Assembly: GCF_000306115.2 (NCBI RefSeq)
Contig: NZ_AKWX02000007.1
Coordinates: 248,001 to 312,000, forward strand
DNA: 64,000 bases
Reading direction: 5' to 3'
Origin: Leptospira wolffii serovar Khorat str. Khorat-H2
Lineage (GTDB): Bacteria > Spirochaetota > Leptospiria > Leptospirales > Leptospiraceae
The stretch's first letter is position 1, and each line of letters begins with the position of its first letter. A program made the position numbers and the translations under genes. Positions 19,751-32,546 of this stretch are shown here, piece by piece. A model generated the notes under the pieces. It searched no databases and was not told the DNA's origin. It was given only the letters and a program-made list of their open reading frames with translations.

Positions 19751-19794
19751 CGGACCCGAAATCCCGTAGGGTTTCGATATTGTATTCGGGTCCG
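19751..19794 (-). promoter_or_regulatory. long-arm inverted repeat in front of mbnP
   Basis: CGGACCCGAA (19751-19760) pairs perfectly with TTCGGGTCCG (19785-19794) around 24 bases that can fold further. It lies 24 bases before the mbnP ATG and about 90 bases after the stop of the Cys/His-rich gene. It has no T-run on the minus strand, so it is either a weak terminator for the upstream gene or a structured leader of mbnP. Confidence 0.5.
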
Positions 19795-19881
19795 GGAAAA
19801 AATCCCGAGAGTACGGACCTACCCCTTGCGGGAACGGTTACAGTTTAAGCTCGGGATTTCGTCGACCGTTAGGCCGCTAAA

Positions 19882-20325
19882 TCAGGAGAATCGAGGAGGT
19901 CTTTCCAGGAAGAGGGGGATTTGGACTCCGATAGATTCGGAGAAGGGGGCAAGTAATTCGGAGCCGACTGCTTTCGGGCCGGTGTATTCGGAGTTCGGAG
20001 AAGAATAAAACTGAGCGCAAATGGATCCGCTTAGCGCGGAAGCCTTGTCTTTCGCTTTTTTACAGGAACATTTATGGGTTTCTCCCGATTTTGCGGAATG
20101 GCAATCCGGCAGGGAAGAATGAGAGTGCTCTTCGTCTCCGTCTTCAGAGACAAGTTTGTTTTCGAAACGGGAATCCTCCGCCGCGGCGTGCTTTTCTTTT
20201 TTGCTTCCGTGGTTGCATTCGCAGAGTTTGATCTCTCCCGCGAGTAAACCGCAGAACCAACCGCTACCGAATACCAGACTTTGGAATAAAAAGCAATGAG
20301 CCAGAATGAGAGAGATACTTTTCAT
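19882..20325 (-). CDS. exported Cys/His-rich protein, probable metal binder
   Basis: The 147-residue chain begins with a signal-like segment (ISLILAHCFLFQSLVFG) and holds many potential metal ligands: CECNHG near residue 35, then EEHSHSSLPDCHSA and GETHKCSCKKA. Such clusters of Cys, His and Met suit copper or zinc. Its start overlaps the stop of the STAS gene by 4 bases (ATGA), so both are translated together. It lies upstream of mbnP on the same strand, which makes a role in copper handling likely, but no known family is recognised and the metal is not shown by the sequence. Confidence 0.6.
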   Translation of the reverse strand: MKSISLILAHCFLFQSLVFGSGWFCGLLAGEIKLCECNHGSKKEKHAAAEDSRFENKLVSEDGDEEHSHSSLPDCHSAKSGETHKCSCKKAKDKASALSGSICAQFYSSPNSEYTGPKAVGSELLAPFSESIGVQIPLFLERPPRFS

Positions 20326-20633
20326 TGCAGGGAGATCTTTAGGCGATTCAAAACCGTTTTGAGGCCTTCGCTGGTTTTGATTTCCACCGGGACTCCTTTG
20401 GATTTCAATTCGGCCAATAATTTGAGGATTCGATTTAGGATTAGGGAAGGAATGGCGACTACGCTTTCCAGATCCAGCTCCACCTGATTCGGTTGCACTT
20501 CTTGGATCTTATGTAGTATGAGGCCGATTTCTTCGGTTTCCACCGCGCATACGTTTCTCACGAAAACTACGCGAAATAGTTTCTTGTCCGCATAAACATG
20601 GGTTTCTGTGAATTGTATCGCTGCGGAACTCAT
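20322..20633 (-). CDS. STAS-domain-like protein
   Basis: The 103-residue protein has the size and beta-alpha pattern of anti-sigma factor antagonists: a first strand near VRNVCAVETEE, then VELDLESVVAIPSLILNRILKLL, where the Ser after IP is at the place of the regulatory Ser in STAS proteins, and a last helix NRLKISL. The family call is moderate because the sequence is divergent. It is coupled to the Cys/His-rich gene by a 4-base overlap; the pairing with an exported protein is unusual. Confidence 0.6.
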   Translation of the reverse strand: MSSAAIQFTETHVYADKKLFRVVFVRNVCAVETEEIGLILHKIQEVQPNQVELDLESVVAIPSLILNRILKLLAELKSKGVPVEIKTSEGLKTVLNRLKISLQ

Positions 20634-20760
20634 GGCCTCTGACCAAATTTTCTCTCTTAAATTTCTAAGGGAAACAAAAAAAGAAAGTTCCTACGGGATT
20701 TGTCTCAATGACTATACCTGAAGCTCGAAATGCAAAACCATTCGTTTAAAGAGAATCTGG

Positions 20761-21303
20761 ATGAAAAAGACTAAGAAAATCTATCTCGCGGGCCCAGAAG
20801 TGTTCCTACCGAACGCATTCTCCATTTTGGAATCCAATAAAAGACTCCTGGAGGAGAAAGGATTCTCGGCCTATTCTCCCTTTGACGGTAACGTTTCTCC
20901 CGAGGAAAAAAGGGATCTCCGTCTGGCAAAACGCATTTTCGAAGAGAATTGCAGGTTGATCCGAGAATCAGATCTGGTGCTCGCAAACTGTAATTTCTTT
21001 AGAGGAGCCTGTGTGGACGACGGAACTTCTTTTGAAATCGGTTATGCCTTTCATAGCGGAAAGCGCATCTACGGATACGGGGACTCCGAATTAGCTCTGT
21101 ATCTGGAAACGGAAAGAAAGATTCCAACGAAGGCTCATGAGAGCGGTTATAGGATAGATGAGGAAGGCTATCTACTGAACGAGGACTTCGGAAATCGGAT
21201 CAATCTCATGTTGGAATTCTCCATCTTGGAATCGGGAGGAAGATTAGTCCGAGGTTCTTTCTCGGACCTAGCGGATCGACTCGCCGAATGGGAATCCGTT
21301 TAG
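20761..21303 (+). CDS. nucleoside 2-deoxyribosyltransferase
   Basis: The enzyme moves 2-deoxyribose between bases or releases it from unusual nucleotides. Family marks are the opening IYLAGPEVF, the middle ESDLVLANCNFFRGACVDDG, and DDGTSFEIGYAF with the nucleophilic Glu. At 180 residues it is in the usual range (150-180). It ends 2 bases before the convergent icmF gene. A housekeeping or nucleotide-pool cleaning role is likely. Confidence 0.88.
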   Translation: MKKTKKIYLAGPEVFLPNAFSILESNKRLLEEKGFSAYSPFDGNVSPEEKRDLRLAKRIFEENCRLIRESDLVLANCNFFRGACVDDGTSFEIGYAFHSGKRIYGYGDSELALYLETERKIPTKAHESGYRIDEEGYLLNEDFGNRINLMLEFSILESGGRLVRGSFSDLADRLAEWESV

Positions 21304-21305
21304 GA

Positions 21306-24674
<3,369 letters not shown>

Positions 24675-24755
24675 ATTCGGTTCTCCTAATGTTTCGAAAG
24701 AGGGATCGATCTCGGAGGACCGATTCGGTGGTGGGCGGCTTCTTGATTCTTTCGA

Positions 24756-24767
24756 GAACGATCGTTC
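24756..24767. promoter_or_regulatory. 12-bp perfect palindrome upstream of icmF
   Basis: GAACGATCGTTC reads the same on both strands. It stands 82 bases before the icmF start and about 200 before the divergent PAP2 gene. The form suits a dimeric TetR- or GntR-type repressor such as those that control acyl-CoA metabolism; no regulator gene is next to it. Confidence 0.4.
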
Positions 24768-24848
24768 AATAATTTCGTTGTCTAATTTTCATCTTATAAT
24801 CGGAATCCATTAGGATCAACCGAGATTTTATCCTTTCGGAAGGAGAGT

Positions 24849-24912
24849 CCCTAGTGCATTATCATACCGAACGGCTTTAGGCTAGCGATTGTTCGGAATA
24901 CGGAAACTAGGG
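24849..24912. repeat. nested inverted repeats before the PAP2 gene
   Basis: CCCTAGT (24849-24855) pairs with ACTAGGG (24906-24912), and inside it CCGAAC (24867-24872) pairs with GTTCGG (24891-24896). The whole 64-base element could fold as a long arm with a second stem. It lies 56 bases before the start of the PAP2 gene, in its presumed leader. Confidence 0.45.
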
Positions 24913-24967
24913 ATTCGAGGAGAGAAAAACTTTTTACAGGGTTCCTGGCCTTTGCTATTCTCGCAAT

Positions 24968-25942
24968 ATGACTTGGGCACAAACTCTCCATGCGGAGATT
25001 CTATTTTCCAACTCCCCTTTGGAGGCCTTGCATATTCCTTTTTTAAAGGCATTGTTGGATCCGCTTTCCGTATTATTCCATTATTTAGGCTCGACCCTAT
25101 TCTTCATGGCGATCGTTTCGTTCGTATATATCTGCGTGGACAGACGTTTGGGGATCAGAATCGCCTTGGCTTTATTGGTGGCGGGTATCTTGAACGGCAC
25201 CTGCAAGGCATTGCTCGCATACCCTAGACCCATCGGCTTACCTTATCCTTCCGAGTTGGGTCTGATGGAAGGTTCCTACGGTCTTCCCTCCGGACATGTG
25301 CAGACCGCGGTTGCATTGTACGGTACGATCTTCCTACATGCGAGAAGAGTTTGGGTGCGATGGGTGACCGCATTTCTGATCTTATTTATGCCGATCGCGA
25401 GAATGTATGCAGGACTGCATTTTTTGGGCGATGTGATCGGAGGAGCCTTACTCGGACTCCTAGTTCTACTCGGTCTGGAATTATTGCTACGCAAGTTTCC
25501 TTTCATTTTGGAACCCGGACCGACTCCGGAATTGTTTTCGGACGAAAAAAGATTTAAATCTTATATTCTCGCGATCATTGCGGTTACGATTCCTAGTGTT
25601 CTTTTCCAGGAATCGGGACAACCGGAATCCACGACTAAATCTTGGGAGCAGGTGATCTCCGCATCGGGGGCCCTGGCGGGGTTCGGCATCTCCATTCTAC
25701 TGAACCAAAAAGCGGGAAGAGATTGGAGTCGGGCTTCCGGCTTCACCGAGTTTGCGGTTCGTCTCGGGATTGTGATCTTGGGAATCCTGGTATTTTACCT
25801 GCTCTTGGGGAAAATTCTGGGCTGGATCGCTCCGGAAAATCCGGTTGCCAGATACTTTAGGTACGGGATCGTATGCTTCTATATCGGCTACCTCTCTCCC
25901 TTTCTCCTGAAGAGAATTCGCGGAGGAACCTATCTGCAATAG
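24968..25942 (+). CDS. PAP2-family membrane phosphatase
   Basis: The three phosphatase motifs are present: KALLAYPRP, PSGHVQTA, and RMYAGLHFLGDVIGG. Several hydrophobic helices surround them, so the enzyme acts at the periplasmic face of the inner membrane on lipid phosphates such as undecaprenyl diphosphate or phosphatidic acid. At 324 residues it is longer than usual; after the PAP2 core (about residue 180) come a soluble stretch and three more membrane helices. It is followed after 3 bases by a flippase gene, which supports a role in recycling the lipid carrier of a surface glycan. Confidence 0.85.
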   Translation: MTWAQTLHAEILFSNSPLEALHIPFLKALLDPLSVLFHYLGSTLFFMAIVSFVYICVDRRLGIRIALALLVAGILNGTCKALLAYPRPIGLPYPSELGLMEGSYGLPSGHVQTAVALYGTIFLHARRVWVRWVTAFLILFMPIARMYAGLHFLGDVIGGALLGLLVLLGLELLLRKFPFILEPGPTPELFSDEKRFKSYILAIIAVTIPSVLFQESGQPESTTKSWEQVISASGALAGFGISILLNQKAGRDWSRASGFTEFAVRLGIVILGILVFYLLLGKILGWIAPENPVARYFRYGIVCFYIGYLSPFLLKRIRGGTYLQ

Positions 25943-25945
25943 AGA

Positions 25946-27241
25946 ATGACCCACCTATCGAAAGCGTCCAAATTCGTATCGGAGACATTCCTCCGTCTCA
26001 GAGCTTCCGGGTTCATTCGTAGTTTTTTTTCGGTAGGGTTTTCCAAGGTAATCGCCTCTCTTTTGAATTTCGTATTCATGGTGTATTCCGTTCGGATTCT
26101 GAGTAAGAACGAGAACGGGATCTTCCAATACTACTCGGGTTATTTGCCTGTACTCCTTGCAATAGCGGAATTCGGGCTTCCCGCCGCTCTCGTGAAATAT
26201 TTATCTCCTTTGACGGAGGATAAGCGTAAGATAGGTGTCCTTCTTTCGTCTTCTTTATGGATCAAATGGGGCGCTCTTTTTGTTCTGATATTGGTGACGG
26301 GATTCGCTTCCTTCTTCTTGAGAGAAAATGCGTTAGCCGCCTTTTTGCTCGTATTCGGTAGTTTTGTTCTCTCTTTCAATTCCTATTTCGAGAGCATTTT
26401 CATCTCTTTCGGTCAATACCAATCCTTATCGATCTGGTATCCTTTGCCCAACCTGATCCGATTGGTTCTTTTATACTTTGCGGACCAGTTCCATTCACAG
26501 TCCCTGGACAATTTGGATATTCTCGCGGTATTCACCGTTTCACCGGTCTTTACGATCGTGCTTTTCTTTTTCCTTTTTCCTAGGGGAAAACTCAACTGGG
26601 CTGGGGACCAAGAGGAGGTTCGACAACAGACTCGGGACTTGGCTTCCTTCAATCGATACGCTTTTCTTGCTTCTTTATTCGCGATCATTTCGGATAGAAT
26701 GGAACTTTTCTTTCTGAACAAATACCATTCTACCGAATCCGTTGCGGCATACGGAGTGGCCTTACAACCTTTCAGCGGTTTCGTGATCTTATTTTCCGTT
26801 TTGAATTCCATGATATATCCCAGACTTTCCCGTCTGACGGAGAATAAGGAATTCGCGAGCTATCTGGGAAAATCCATGCTAGTCGCGGTTGCGTTCGCAA
26901 TGGTACTAAGTCCTTGGGTATTTTTAGGAGATTGGTTTTTCTCCGTATTATTCTCCGGAAAATACCCCGAATCCGTTCCGGTTTTCCAATTACTGTATCC
27001 TAATTATCTACTGCAATTGATCTTCTCTCCTTTGGGCATGGCGTTATTCGCTTTAGGCCAACCCAGGATGCTTGCATTGTTAGCTCTTGTCAGACTAGGT
27101 TTCGGATTGGTATTGGACAATTTGCTGATTCCGGAATACGGTCCCATGGGAGCCGCCGGCGCTTTCTTTTTAGGACAGATTCCTTCCTGGCTTCTTTTAA
27201 GCGGTTACTTTCTGGCCTACTACAGGCCTTCTACCAAGTGA
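25946..27241 (+). CDS. polysaccharide flippase (Wzx/MATE-like)
   Basis: About twelve hydrophobic helices in 431 residues, with the opening SKVIASLLNFVFMVYSVRIL and the motif ENGIFQYYSGYL typical of polysaccharide-biosynthesis flippases. Such proteins move lipid-linked sugar units across the inner membrane. No transport residues can be assigned from sequence alone. It lies between the PAP2 phosphatase and an outer-membrane protein gene, with the following gene overlapping its stop codon, so the three are one operon. Confidence 0.82.
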   Translation: MTHLSKASKFVSETFLRLRASGFIRSFFSVGFSKVIASLLNFVFMVYSVRILSKNENGIFQYYSGYLPVLLAIAEFGLPAALVKYLSPLTEDKRKIGVLLSSSLWIKWGALFVLILVTGFASFFLRENALAAFLLVFGSFVLSFNSYFESIFISFGQYQSLSIWYPLPNLIRLVLLYFADQFHSQSLDNLDILAVFTVSPVFTIVLFFFLFPRGKLNWAGDQEEVRQQTRDLASFNRYAFLASLFAIISDRMELFFLNKYHSTESVAAYGVALQPFSGFVILFSVLNSMIYPRLSRLTENKEFASYLGKSMLVAVAFAMVLSPWVFLGDWFFSVLFSGKYPESVPVFQLLYPNYLLQLIFSPLGMALFALGQPRMLALLALVRLGFGLVLDNLLIPEYGPMGAAGAFFLGQIPSWLLLSGYFLAYYRPSTK

Positions 27242-28692
27242 GCCCGAAACGAGTACCTAAATTCTTAATATTCTTCCTTCTTTCCGCATTTTGGAGGGGA
27301 ATATACGCAGAATCGTATTCCAATTTTAGAATGGACGATTCTTCCTTATTGAGGGACGGAGTGATTCCGGTTCGCTCTCAGGGAAGAGCGAGTTCCGCCT
27401 CGGAAAACCCACCCAAATACAGGACAGATTCCGGATTCTATTCTTCCCTATATGCTTGGGCCAAGGGCGATTCCCAAAAAGGAGGAGTCCGAGAGGACCA
27501 GGCTCGCAAATCTTACGGGAGAGCTTCGATCGCTCCGGAATTCGGTTGGTTCCGAGAATCCGAATCGAGTAGGGTTCTTTTTTTAATTTCTCCTATTTTT
27601 ACCTATTCGGAAAGGGACGAATCAAAAAGGGAAATTTTCCGTCTCCAGGACGGAGAAGCCATTCTATCCTTATCCAAGGATATAGGATACCTACGAATCA
27701 GAGGGGAAGCGGGAAGGGGCTTCCAAAGATTGGACGGAATGGGATTCCTATTTTCGAATATTATGAATTATGCAGAGATTGGCTGGGAGATTCTGCCTTG
27801 GAAATTGAGAGGGAGCCTTATGGGGGGCGAGTTTTCCTCCTCTGTCGCATATTCCGATAGGGACAGATCGGAATCTCCGTTACGCATACTAGGAGGCGAT
27901 TTGGTTTGGGAACCGGAAAGCGTTTTGAAATCCATGCGCCTCTACCATTACCAGTACGGAGAACCCAGACAGGAGGCCGTAAAAGCGGATCTCTACCGGA
28001 ACGAGGAACCTTTTAGAGCCTACGGTTACTTCCGGTATTCCGGAGGAGAATGGGAATCCAGAGTCGTGGGAAAAACCAAACTGGAGGCCACCGCGATTCA
28101 TGTGGAGGGTAGAAGGGAAAACGCTACGAATCCTCTTTATTCGGATAAATCCAGACAAACCACGAATTCCTGGATGGGAACCCTGGGCGTCACATGGAAG
28201 GAAGATACGGTATCTTATTTCGTGAGAACCTTTTATTCCAAAGAAGATCAGAATTTCAGGATCGATAGAAATTCCGACGGTTATTCTCCGATCAAGGGAG
28301 ATCCGCGAGGACTTCTTGCTCCTTTTTCTATATTACTTTTACGTGATTTTTCTTCCAAGGAGGAGACCGTATTTTTCGGAGTCGATTCTCCCCGCAAACC
28401 TGTATTCGAAAATTCCGGAATCCAATATTACCAGTTCGGGGCCTCTAAGGAATGGGGAGGAGGCTGGACGAGCACTCTTGCGGGAGGATTCGGAATTTCT
28501 TATATAGGTAGGGGATTGGAATGTATCGCCACCTCCGGATGGAAAGGAGAATCCGGATATATTGTAGGAGGAATCGCCTATGCCTGGGTGGATCCTGAGA
28601 GAGACGAATCTTATATCATAGACGAAATTCGACGTCCTGTAGCGAACCGGGAATATTTTCGTTGGTATGCGAGCGGAGGAATCCGGTTTTAA
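27238..28692 (+). CDS. putative outer-membrane protein
   Basis: The GTG start at 27238 overlaps the previous stop (GTGA). Residues 7-24 are a signal peptide (FLIFFLLSAFWRGIYA). The mature 460 residues are rich in aromatic and Arg/Glu strands with many Gly, such as LRIRGEAGRGFQRL and TSTLAGGFGISYIGRG, and the chain ends in YASGGIRF, a terminal Phe as in barrel proteins. I infer an outer-membrane barrel of unknown specificity. With the PAP2 enzyme and flippase it may build or export a surface glycan. Confidence 0.65.
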   Translation: MSPKRVPKFLIFFLLSAFWRGIYAESYSNFRMDDSSLLRDGVIPVRSQGRASSASENPPKYRTDSGFYSSLYAWAKGDSQKGGVREDQARKSYGRASIAPEFGWFRESESSRVLFLISPIFTYSERDESKREIFRLQDGEAILSLSKDIGYLRIRGEAGRGFQRLDGMGFLFSNIMNYAEIGWEILPWKLRGSLMGGEFSSSVAYSDRDRSESPLRILGGDLVWEPESVLKSMRLYHYQYGEPRQEAVKADLYRNEEPFRAYGYFRYSGGEWESRVVGKTKLEATAIHVEGRRENATNPLYSDKSRQTTNSWMGTLGVTWKEDTVSYFVRTFYSKEDQNFRIDRNSDGYSPIKGDPRGLLAPFSILLLRDFSSKEETVFFGVDSPRKPVFENSGIQYYQFGASKEWGGGWTSTLAGGFGISYIGRGLECIATSGWKGESGYIVGGIAYAWVDPERDESYIIDEIRRPVANREYFRWYASGGIRF

Positions 28693-29588
28693 ACGGCTTC
28701 CACTTTCGGACCCCGTAACTTCTTTACGAATGTGACCCGGTTTCCCTTATCGTTATAATCGAGAGAGTCCACGTTCATTTTCACTAGAAAGATACCCCGT
28801 CCAGATAATTGGCTGGCGTTCGGATCCTGGACGGGATCGGGAACTCTGGCTGGATCGAATCCTTCTCCTCCGTCTTCCAATATCACTCTGACTTCCGTAT
28901 CGTCGTAATCCACTTGCACCGTTACCCATTCGTCCCTGGTTTCGCAGATCTTGTCCACATAGGAGAAGTAATCGTTTTCCTGGAACATTAAATCTTGCTT
29001 TTGGTGATAAGTGATCCGAGCACAACCGTGTTCGATTGCGTTTCCGATGAGTTCATAAAGCGCCACTTTCAAGGAAAGATGATCGTCGTTATGCAGTCCA
29101 GGAAGATGCGCCAATGATTTTAGGATCAAATGCACGTATTGGTTCAGGTTGGCAAGTCTAGGCAATAAGCCGAATTTTTGTCTGGATTCCCGGACCTGGA
29201 AGATCCTCTTGTCCACCAGATCCTTTCCCGAGTAGAAAAGATTTTTAAAGCGAAGAAGGGAATAACGGATCGCCTCCATGCGAAACGGTTTCAGGAAGAA
29301 ATCCACTGCCCCCAAACGGAGAGCGTTAATTGAGATCTGTATATCCTGGTTTCCGGTAATAACTATGAAGGGAGTGTCTATGCCTTTTTCCCTTAATTTG
29401 GTGATGAACTCGATTCCGTTCATTCTGGGTAGGCGGATATCCGTAATGATAAGATCGAAATTTTCGGATTCGGCTATGCTTAGGCCCTGTTCGGCGGTGC
29501 CCGCTAAAACGAGTTCGTACTCGCTGCCGAATATTTCCTGAAATAAGTCTCGGATGACTTCCTCGTCGTCGACGAAAAGGATTTTCAT
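28689..29588 (-). CDS. response regulator with C-terminal HATPase domain
   Basis: Residues 1-120 are a receiver (FVDDEE acidic pair, LIITDIRLPRMNGIE with the phospho-Asp, FIVITGN, FFLKPF). Residues about 160-295 look like an anti-sigma-factor kinase: ALYELIGNAIEHG (N-box with Asn), VILEDGGEGFDP (DxGxG), and SGRGIFLVK (GxG lid). There is no DNA-binding domain and no His-box, so output is likely by phosphorylating or sequestering a protein partner, in the manner of RsbW. The gene ends 4 bases inside the convergent barrel gene and is not next to a kinase gene. Confidence 0.88.
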   Translation of the reverse strand: MKILFVDDEEVIRDLFQEIFGSEYELVLAGTAEQGLSIAESENFDLIITDIRLPRMNGIEFITKLREKGIDTPFIVITGNQDIQISINALRLGAVDFFLKPFRMEAIRYSLLRFKNLFYSGKDLVDKRIFQVRESRQKFGLLPRLANLNQYVHLILKSLAHLPGLHNDDHLSLKVALYELIGNAIEHGCARITYHQKQDLMFQENDYFSYVDKICETRDEWVTVQVDYDDTEVRVILEDGGEGFDPARVPDPVQDPNASQLSGRGIFLVKMNVDSLDYNDKGNRVTFVKKLRGPKVEAV

Positions 29589-29691
29589 AATAAATTCCTA
29601 ATTCACAACTTCCGAATCCTTCGGGGGTTATGAAAATCTTGCCTTGGAAACAAAAGAAAAACCGGAAAAGCGAATCCAGTCAAGAATTTTG

Positions 29692-31071
29692 TCAGCGAAT
29701 ATTATCCAAGGAATCCAAAGAATATAGGGACTTGATTCGTTCGTCCAATTGTCGGAGTTCCGCCTTATCAAAGACCGCAATCTTATTTCCGGAGAATCGG
29801 AAGACTAAGAATTCGCCCTTATTTTCCTGAATGGCGATCTTGAGCCCCTCCACCGAATCCACCAATTTCTCGTTCACGGATTCCAGGATCAGGTCCTGGA
29901 ATTCCTGGTAGGCCCGATTCTTTTCGTCCGGAAAAGTGCGGGAGAGTAGGACGATCCTGGATCTTTCCGGATGCATTTTTCGGGAAAAACTTTCGGCTAG
30001 ATAGACTAACTTTCTATCTCCAGCGGATTTATACTTCTCTCCGTATTCCTTCAGATAGGTCTTGGTGAGTTCCGTGAAAAGTAGCCCTCCCGAGATCAGA
30101 TATTTCGGGGCCGTCCTGTCGGAACTCTCCGGAATCAGGAAGGAATCCTCAGAGTAGGGGCGGAGTTTATAACGTATCTCCCTTTTCTTTCCGTCCCTAT
30201 AAAGACTCAGCTCTACGGTTTCTCCCGCATTGAGGGCGCGTCCTTTTTGGGAGAGTAGTAGATCGTATAGGACTTGCTTTTGTTTAGAGGCCACGGGGAT
30301 TCCGTTCACCGCAATGATCGCGTCTCCCGGGAAAAGATTATGAGCGGGACCGATGCCGGGGAATACTTCGGAGACCACCGTTCCCACGCTTCCTTTAGGA
30401 AAATAATAATCCTCTTCGGCGGGGGTAAGAGAAGATTCCGCCAAGAAACCCGGATGAGGAAAAGGAGAAGCTGAGGCGAATCTACTCGCGAAAAATCTTT
30501 TTAGAACGTCGGAGCCTACGTTCCAGGAGCCGTCCGTGAAACCGCATACCTTCTTTCCTCCGAATAGAAAGCTTCTATTGCCCTCCGTATTTTCCTTTCG
30601 GTTCAATTTGGAAAGAGAAAGAATTGCTTTAGAAAATTCTAAACTACCCCATTCTTGGTTAGGGAAGAAAGAGGAGCAGGAGGCGAACGATCTGGGAGAA
30701 TCCTCCAGACTCGCGATAGGGAAAAATCCCTTGGACCTACCGAAGTCCTCCGGCAAAAGAAGAATGCCGAGACCTGTGTCCACGTCCACTTTTTGGAAAT
30801 AGGCCTTTCTGCCCGCGGATTCTTCAGGGTGCATTTCCGCGAATAGCGGGACCTCGCCCGGTTTCAAGAGTGCAATCGCGGACCTTTCGTCCAAACGGAT
30901 CGCGGGAATTTTTCTTTGGTAAGGAACTCCCTTTTGGAAAGGATTATGATGGGAGTATTTTCTGAAATGCACAAGAACCGAAAATTCGGGATCGCTTCCT
31001 TTTGCCTCCGAGTTTGCGAAAGAAAGAAATAGGAAAACATAAAATACAAATGTTCTAATGGAAGATCTCAT
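29692..31071 (-). CDS. exported PDZ protein, protease-like without catalytic triad
   Basis: Signal peptide at residues 5-23. The middle (about 210-310) holds a PDZ domain: [29 protein letters not shown] (shown in part). The first 200 residues are where the trypsin-like domain of HtrA proteins would be, but I find no TNAHV, no GxSGGP and no D motif, so the fold is either lost or replaced. It overlaps the true protease gene by 4 bases (ATGA). A role as regulatory partner of that protease is an inference from the context and the shared architecture. Confidence 0.7.
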   Translation of the reverse strand: MRSSIRTFVFYVFLFLSFANSEAKGSDPEFSVLVHFRKYSHHNPFQKGVPYQRKIPAIRLDERSAIALLKPGEVPLFAEMHPEESAGRKAYFQKVDVDTGLGILLLPEDFGRSKGFFPIASLEDSPRSFASCSSFFPNQEWGSLEFSKAILSLSKLNRKENTEGNRSFLFGGKKVCGFTDGSWNVGSDVLKRFFASRFASASPFPHPGFLAESSLTPAEEDYYFPKGSVGTVVSEVFPGIGPAHNLFPGDAIIAVNGIPVASKQKQVLYDLLLSQKGRALNAGETVELSLYRDGKKREIRYKLRPYSEDSFLIPESSDRTAPKYLISGGLLFTELTKTYLKEYGEKYKSAGDRKLVYLAESFSRKMHPERSRIVLLSRTFPDEKNRAYQEFQDLILESVNEKLVDSVEGLKIAIQENKGEFLVFRFSGNKIAVFDKAELRQLDERIKSLYSLDSLDNIR

Positions 31072-32546
31072 TTTTTCTCCTCCGCATATTCGTCGGACTT
31101 CACGTCGAATCTCTTTCTGACGCGAGCGTCTATGGTTCGAACGGTCTTGCTGTCTAGGATTAAGGGAAGTCCCACTCCTCTGAATTTCAGTACGAGAGTT
31201 CCGTTCGAATATTTCTTCCAGAGATTCCTGAAATCCTCTATGTTCGTAGGAGTTTTGCCGTTGATCGATTCCAGAATCTTGAATCTATAATTCATATATT
31301 TGGAATTCAAGGGATCCGGAAATAGGGTGGTGAGAATGAGATCCCTTTCGGTGAATTTGAACAGATCGTCCTGTATGAAATAACTGTAATGGTAGCGGAG
31401 AGCCGTTTCCACTCTCTGGCTTTCCTTTCCGAAGAGGGCACGGTTGACCGGTTGGAATAATAGTCCTGCTCCCAGAAAGCTACGGACCTGTCTTTCCCTA
31501 TACAATTCGAGGGAATCCGTGCGTTTCAATTCCGCTTGGACCTTATAATTCTTCCCGCCCCTGTAAAAATAGAGAGTGAGTTTTTGACCCACGAAACCGG
31601 GCTCTATGAGATCGACTACCGTCCTTCCGGTGAATTCTAAGAGTCCTCCTTCATTATTGACAAAGGCATCGTCTATCTTATAGAGATAATCTTCGGTTTG
31701 TAGAGTGTCGGAGAAGGAAGAATTCGGATATACCTTATTGATCAGAATTCCCTGCAGACCTTCGGGGATATTCAGGTATTTCTTAACAGCTTCCGAGTTT
31801 CCGTTCTGGAACGTGAAACCGACGAAAGGAAATCCGTCGTAACTACCGTCCTGGACGTCCTTTAGGAAATGTTGGACCACTTCCGGAGGAATGAGATAGG
31901 CGGTGCTTCCCTGTACCTGGCTGATTTCGAAGATGATTCCCGCCACTTTTCCGTTTTGGATGGCAGGTCCCCCGGAGTATCCGGGAAGAATATTAGCTCC
32001 CACACGTATTACTTTTCTGTAATCTAATCCCGTGAAGGAATATCTCAATCTTTCGATCCTATTCACGAGACCGTTTTCCAAGGTGAGATTCTCTCCTCCT
32101 TCCGGATATCCTAACATAAGAAGACCGCTTCCCAAAGAAGGGGACTCATCGGAGATTTCCAGAGGCTCCACACCCGCGAAGAATTCCTCGTCCTCCACTT
32201 TGATGAGAGCCAGATCGCAATCGAATCCCAGGAATTCCACCTTGGCGTCGTAGTATTTGCTGCTATTGAAGCGCTTTACTTTCAGATATTTTGATTCTGA
32301 GATCACATGCGCGTTCGTGAGGATTCGGTTTCCTGCCACTATGAATCCCGAGCCTACGTCCCTGGAAAGATCCTGGTCTCCGAATTCCAAAGGATCGGAG
32401 GGATCGGGATAGCTATCGCTGCGAACGATTACCACGCTTCCGAGTAGATTCTTCAGATCCGGATTGACGGAGTTTTGGGAGAATCCGGGCCTATGGAAGA
32501 ATACGAACAGAAATAGTCCGAAGAAAAGGACCTTGCGATTATTCAT
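31068..32546 (-). CDS. HtrA-like trypsin-type serine protease with PDZ-like C-terminus
   Basis: Catalytic His, Asp and Ser are in [17 protein letters not shown] and [11 protein letters not shown]. After a signal peptide the protease domain covers residues about 30-230, and one or two PDZ-like domains follow ([15 protein letters not shown] near 270). It should work in the periplasm on misfolded or regulatory proteins. The start at 32546 (MNNRKV) has GGAG at a 7-base distance; the longer frame to 32561 does not. It overlaps the gene upstream by 8 bases and the one downstream by 4, so the three genes are one translated unit. Confidence 0.85.
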   Translation of the reverse strand: MNNRKVLFFGLFLFVFFHRPGFSQNSVNPDLKNLLGSVVIVRSDSYPDPSDPLEFGDQDLSRDVGSGFIVAGNRILTNAHVISESKYLKVKRFNSSKYYDAKVEFLGFDCDLALIKVEDEEFFAGVEPLEISDESPSLGSGLLMLGYPEGGENLTLENGLVNRIERLRYSFTGLDYRKVIRVGANILPGYSGGPAIQNGKVAGIIFEISQVQGSTAYLIPPEVVQHFLKDVQDGSYDGFPFVGFTFQNGNSEAVKKYLNIPEGLQGILINKVYPNSSFSDTLQTEDYLYKIDDAFVNNEGGLLEFTGRTVVDLIEPGFVGQKLTLYFYRGGKNYKVQAELKRTDSLELYRERQVRSFLGAGLLFQPVNRALFGKESQRVETALRYHYSYFIQDDLFKFTERDLILTTLFPDPLNSKYMNYRFKILESINGKTPTNIEDFRNLWKKYSNGTLVLKFRGVGLPLILDSKTVRTIDARVRKRFDVKSDEYAEEKK

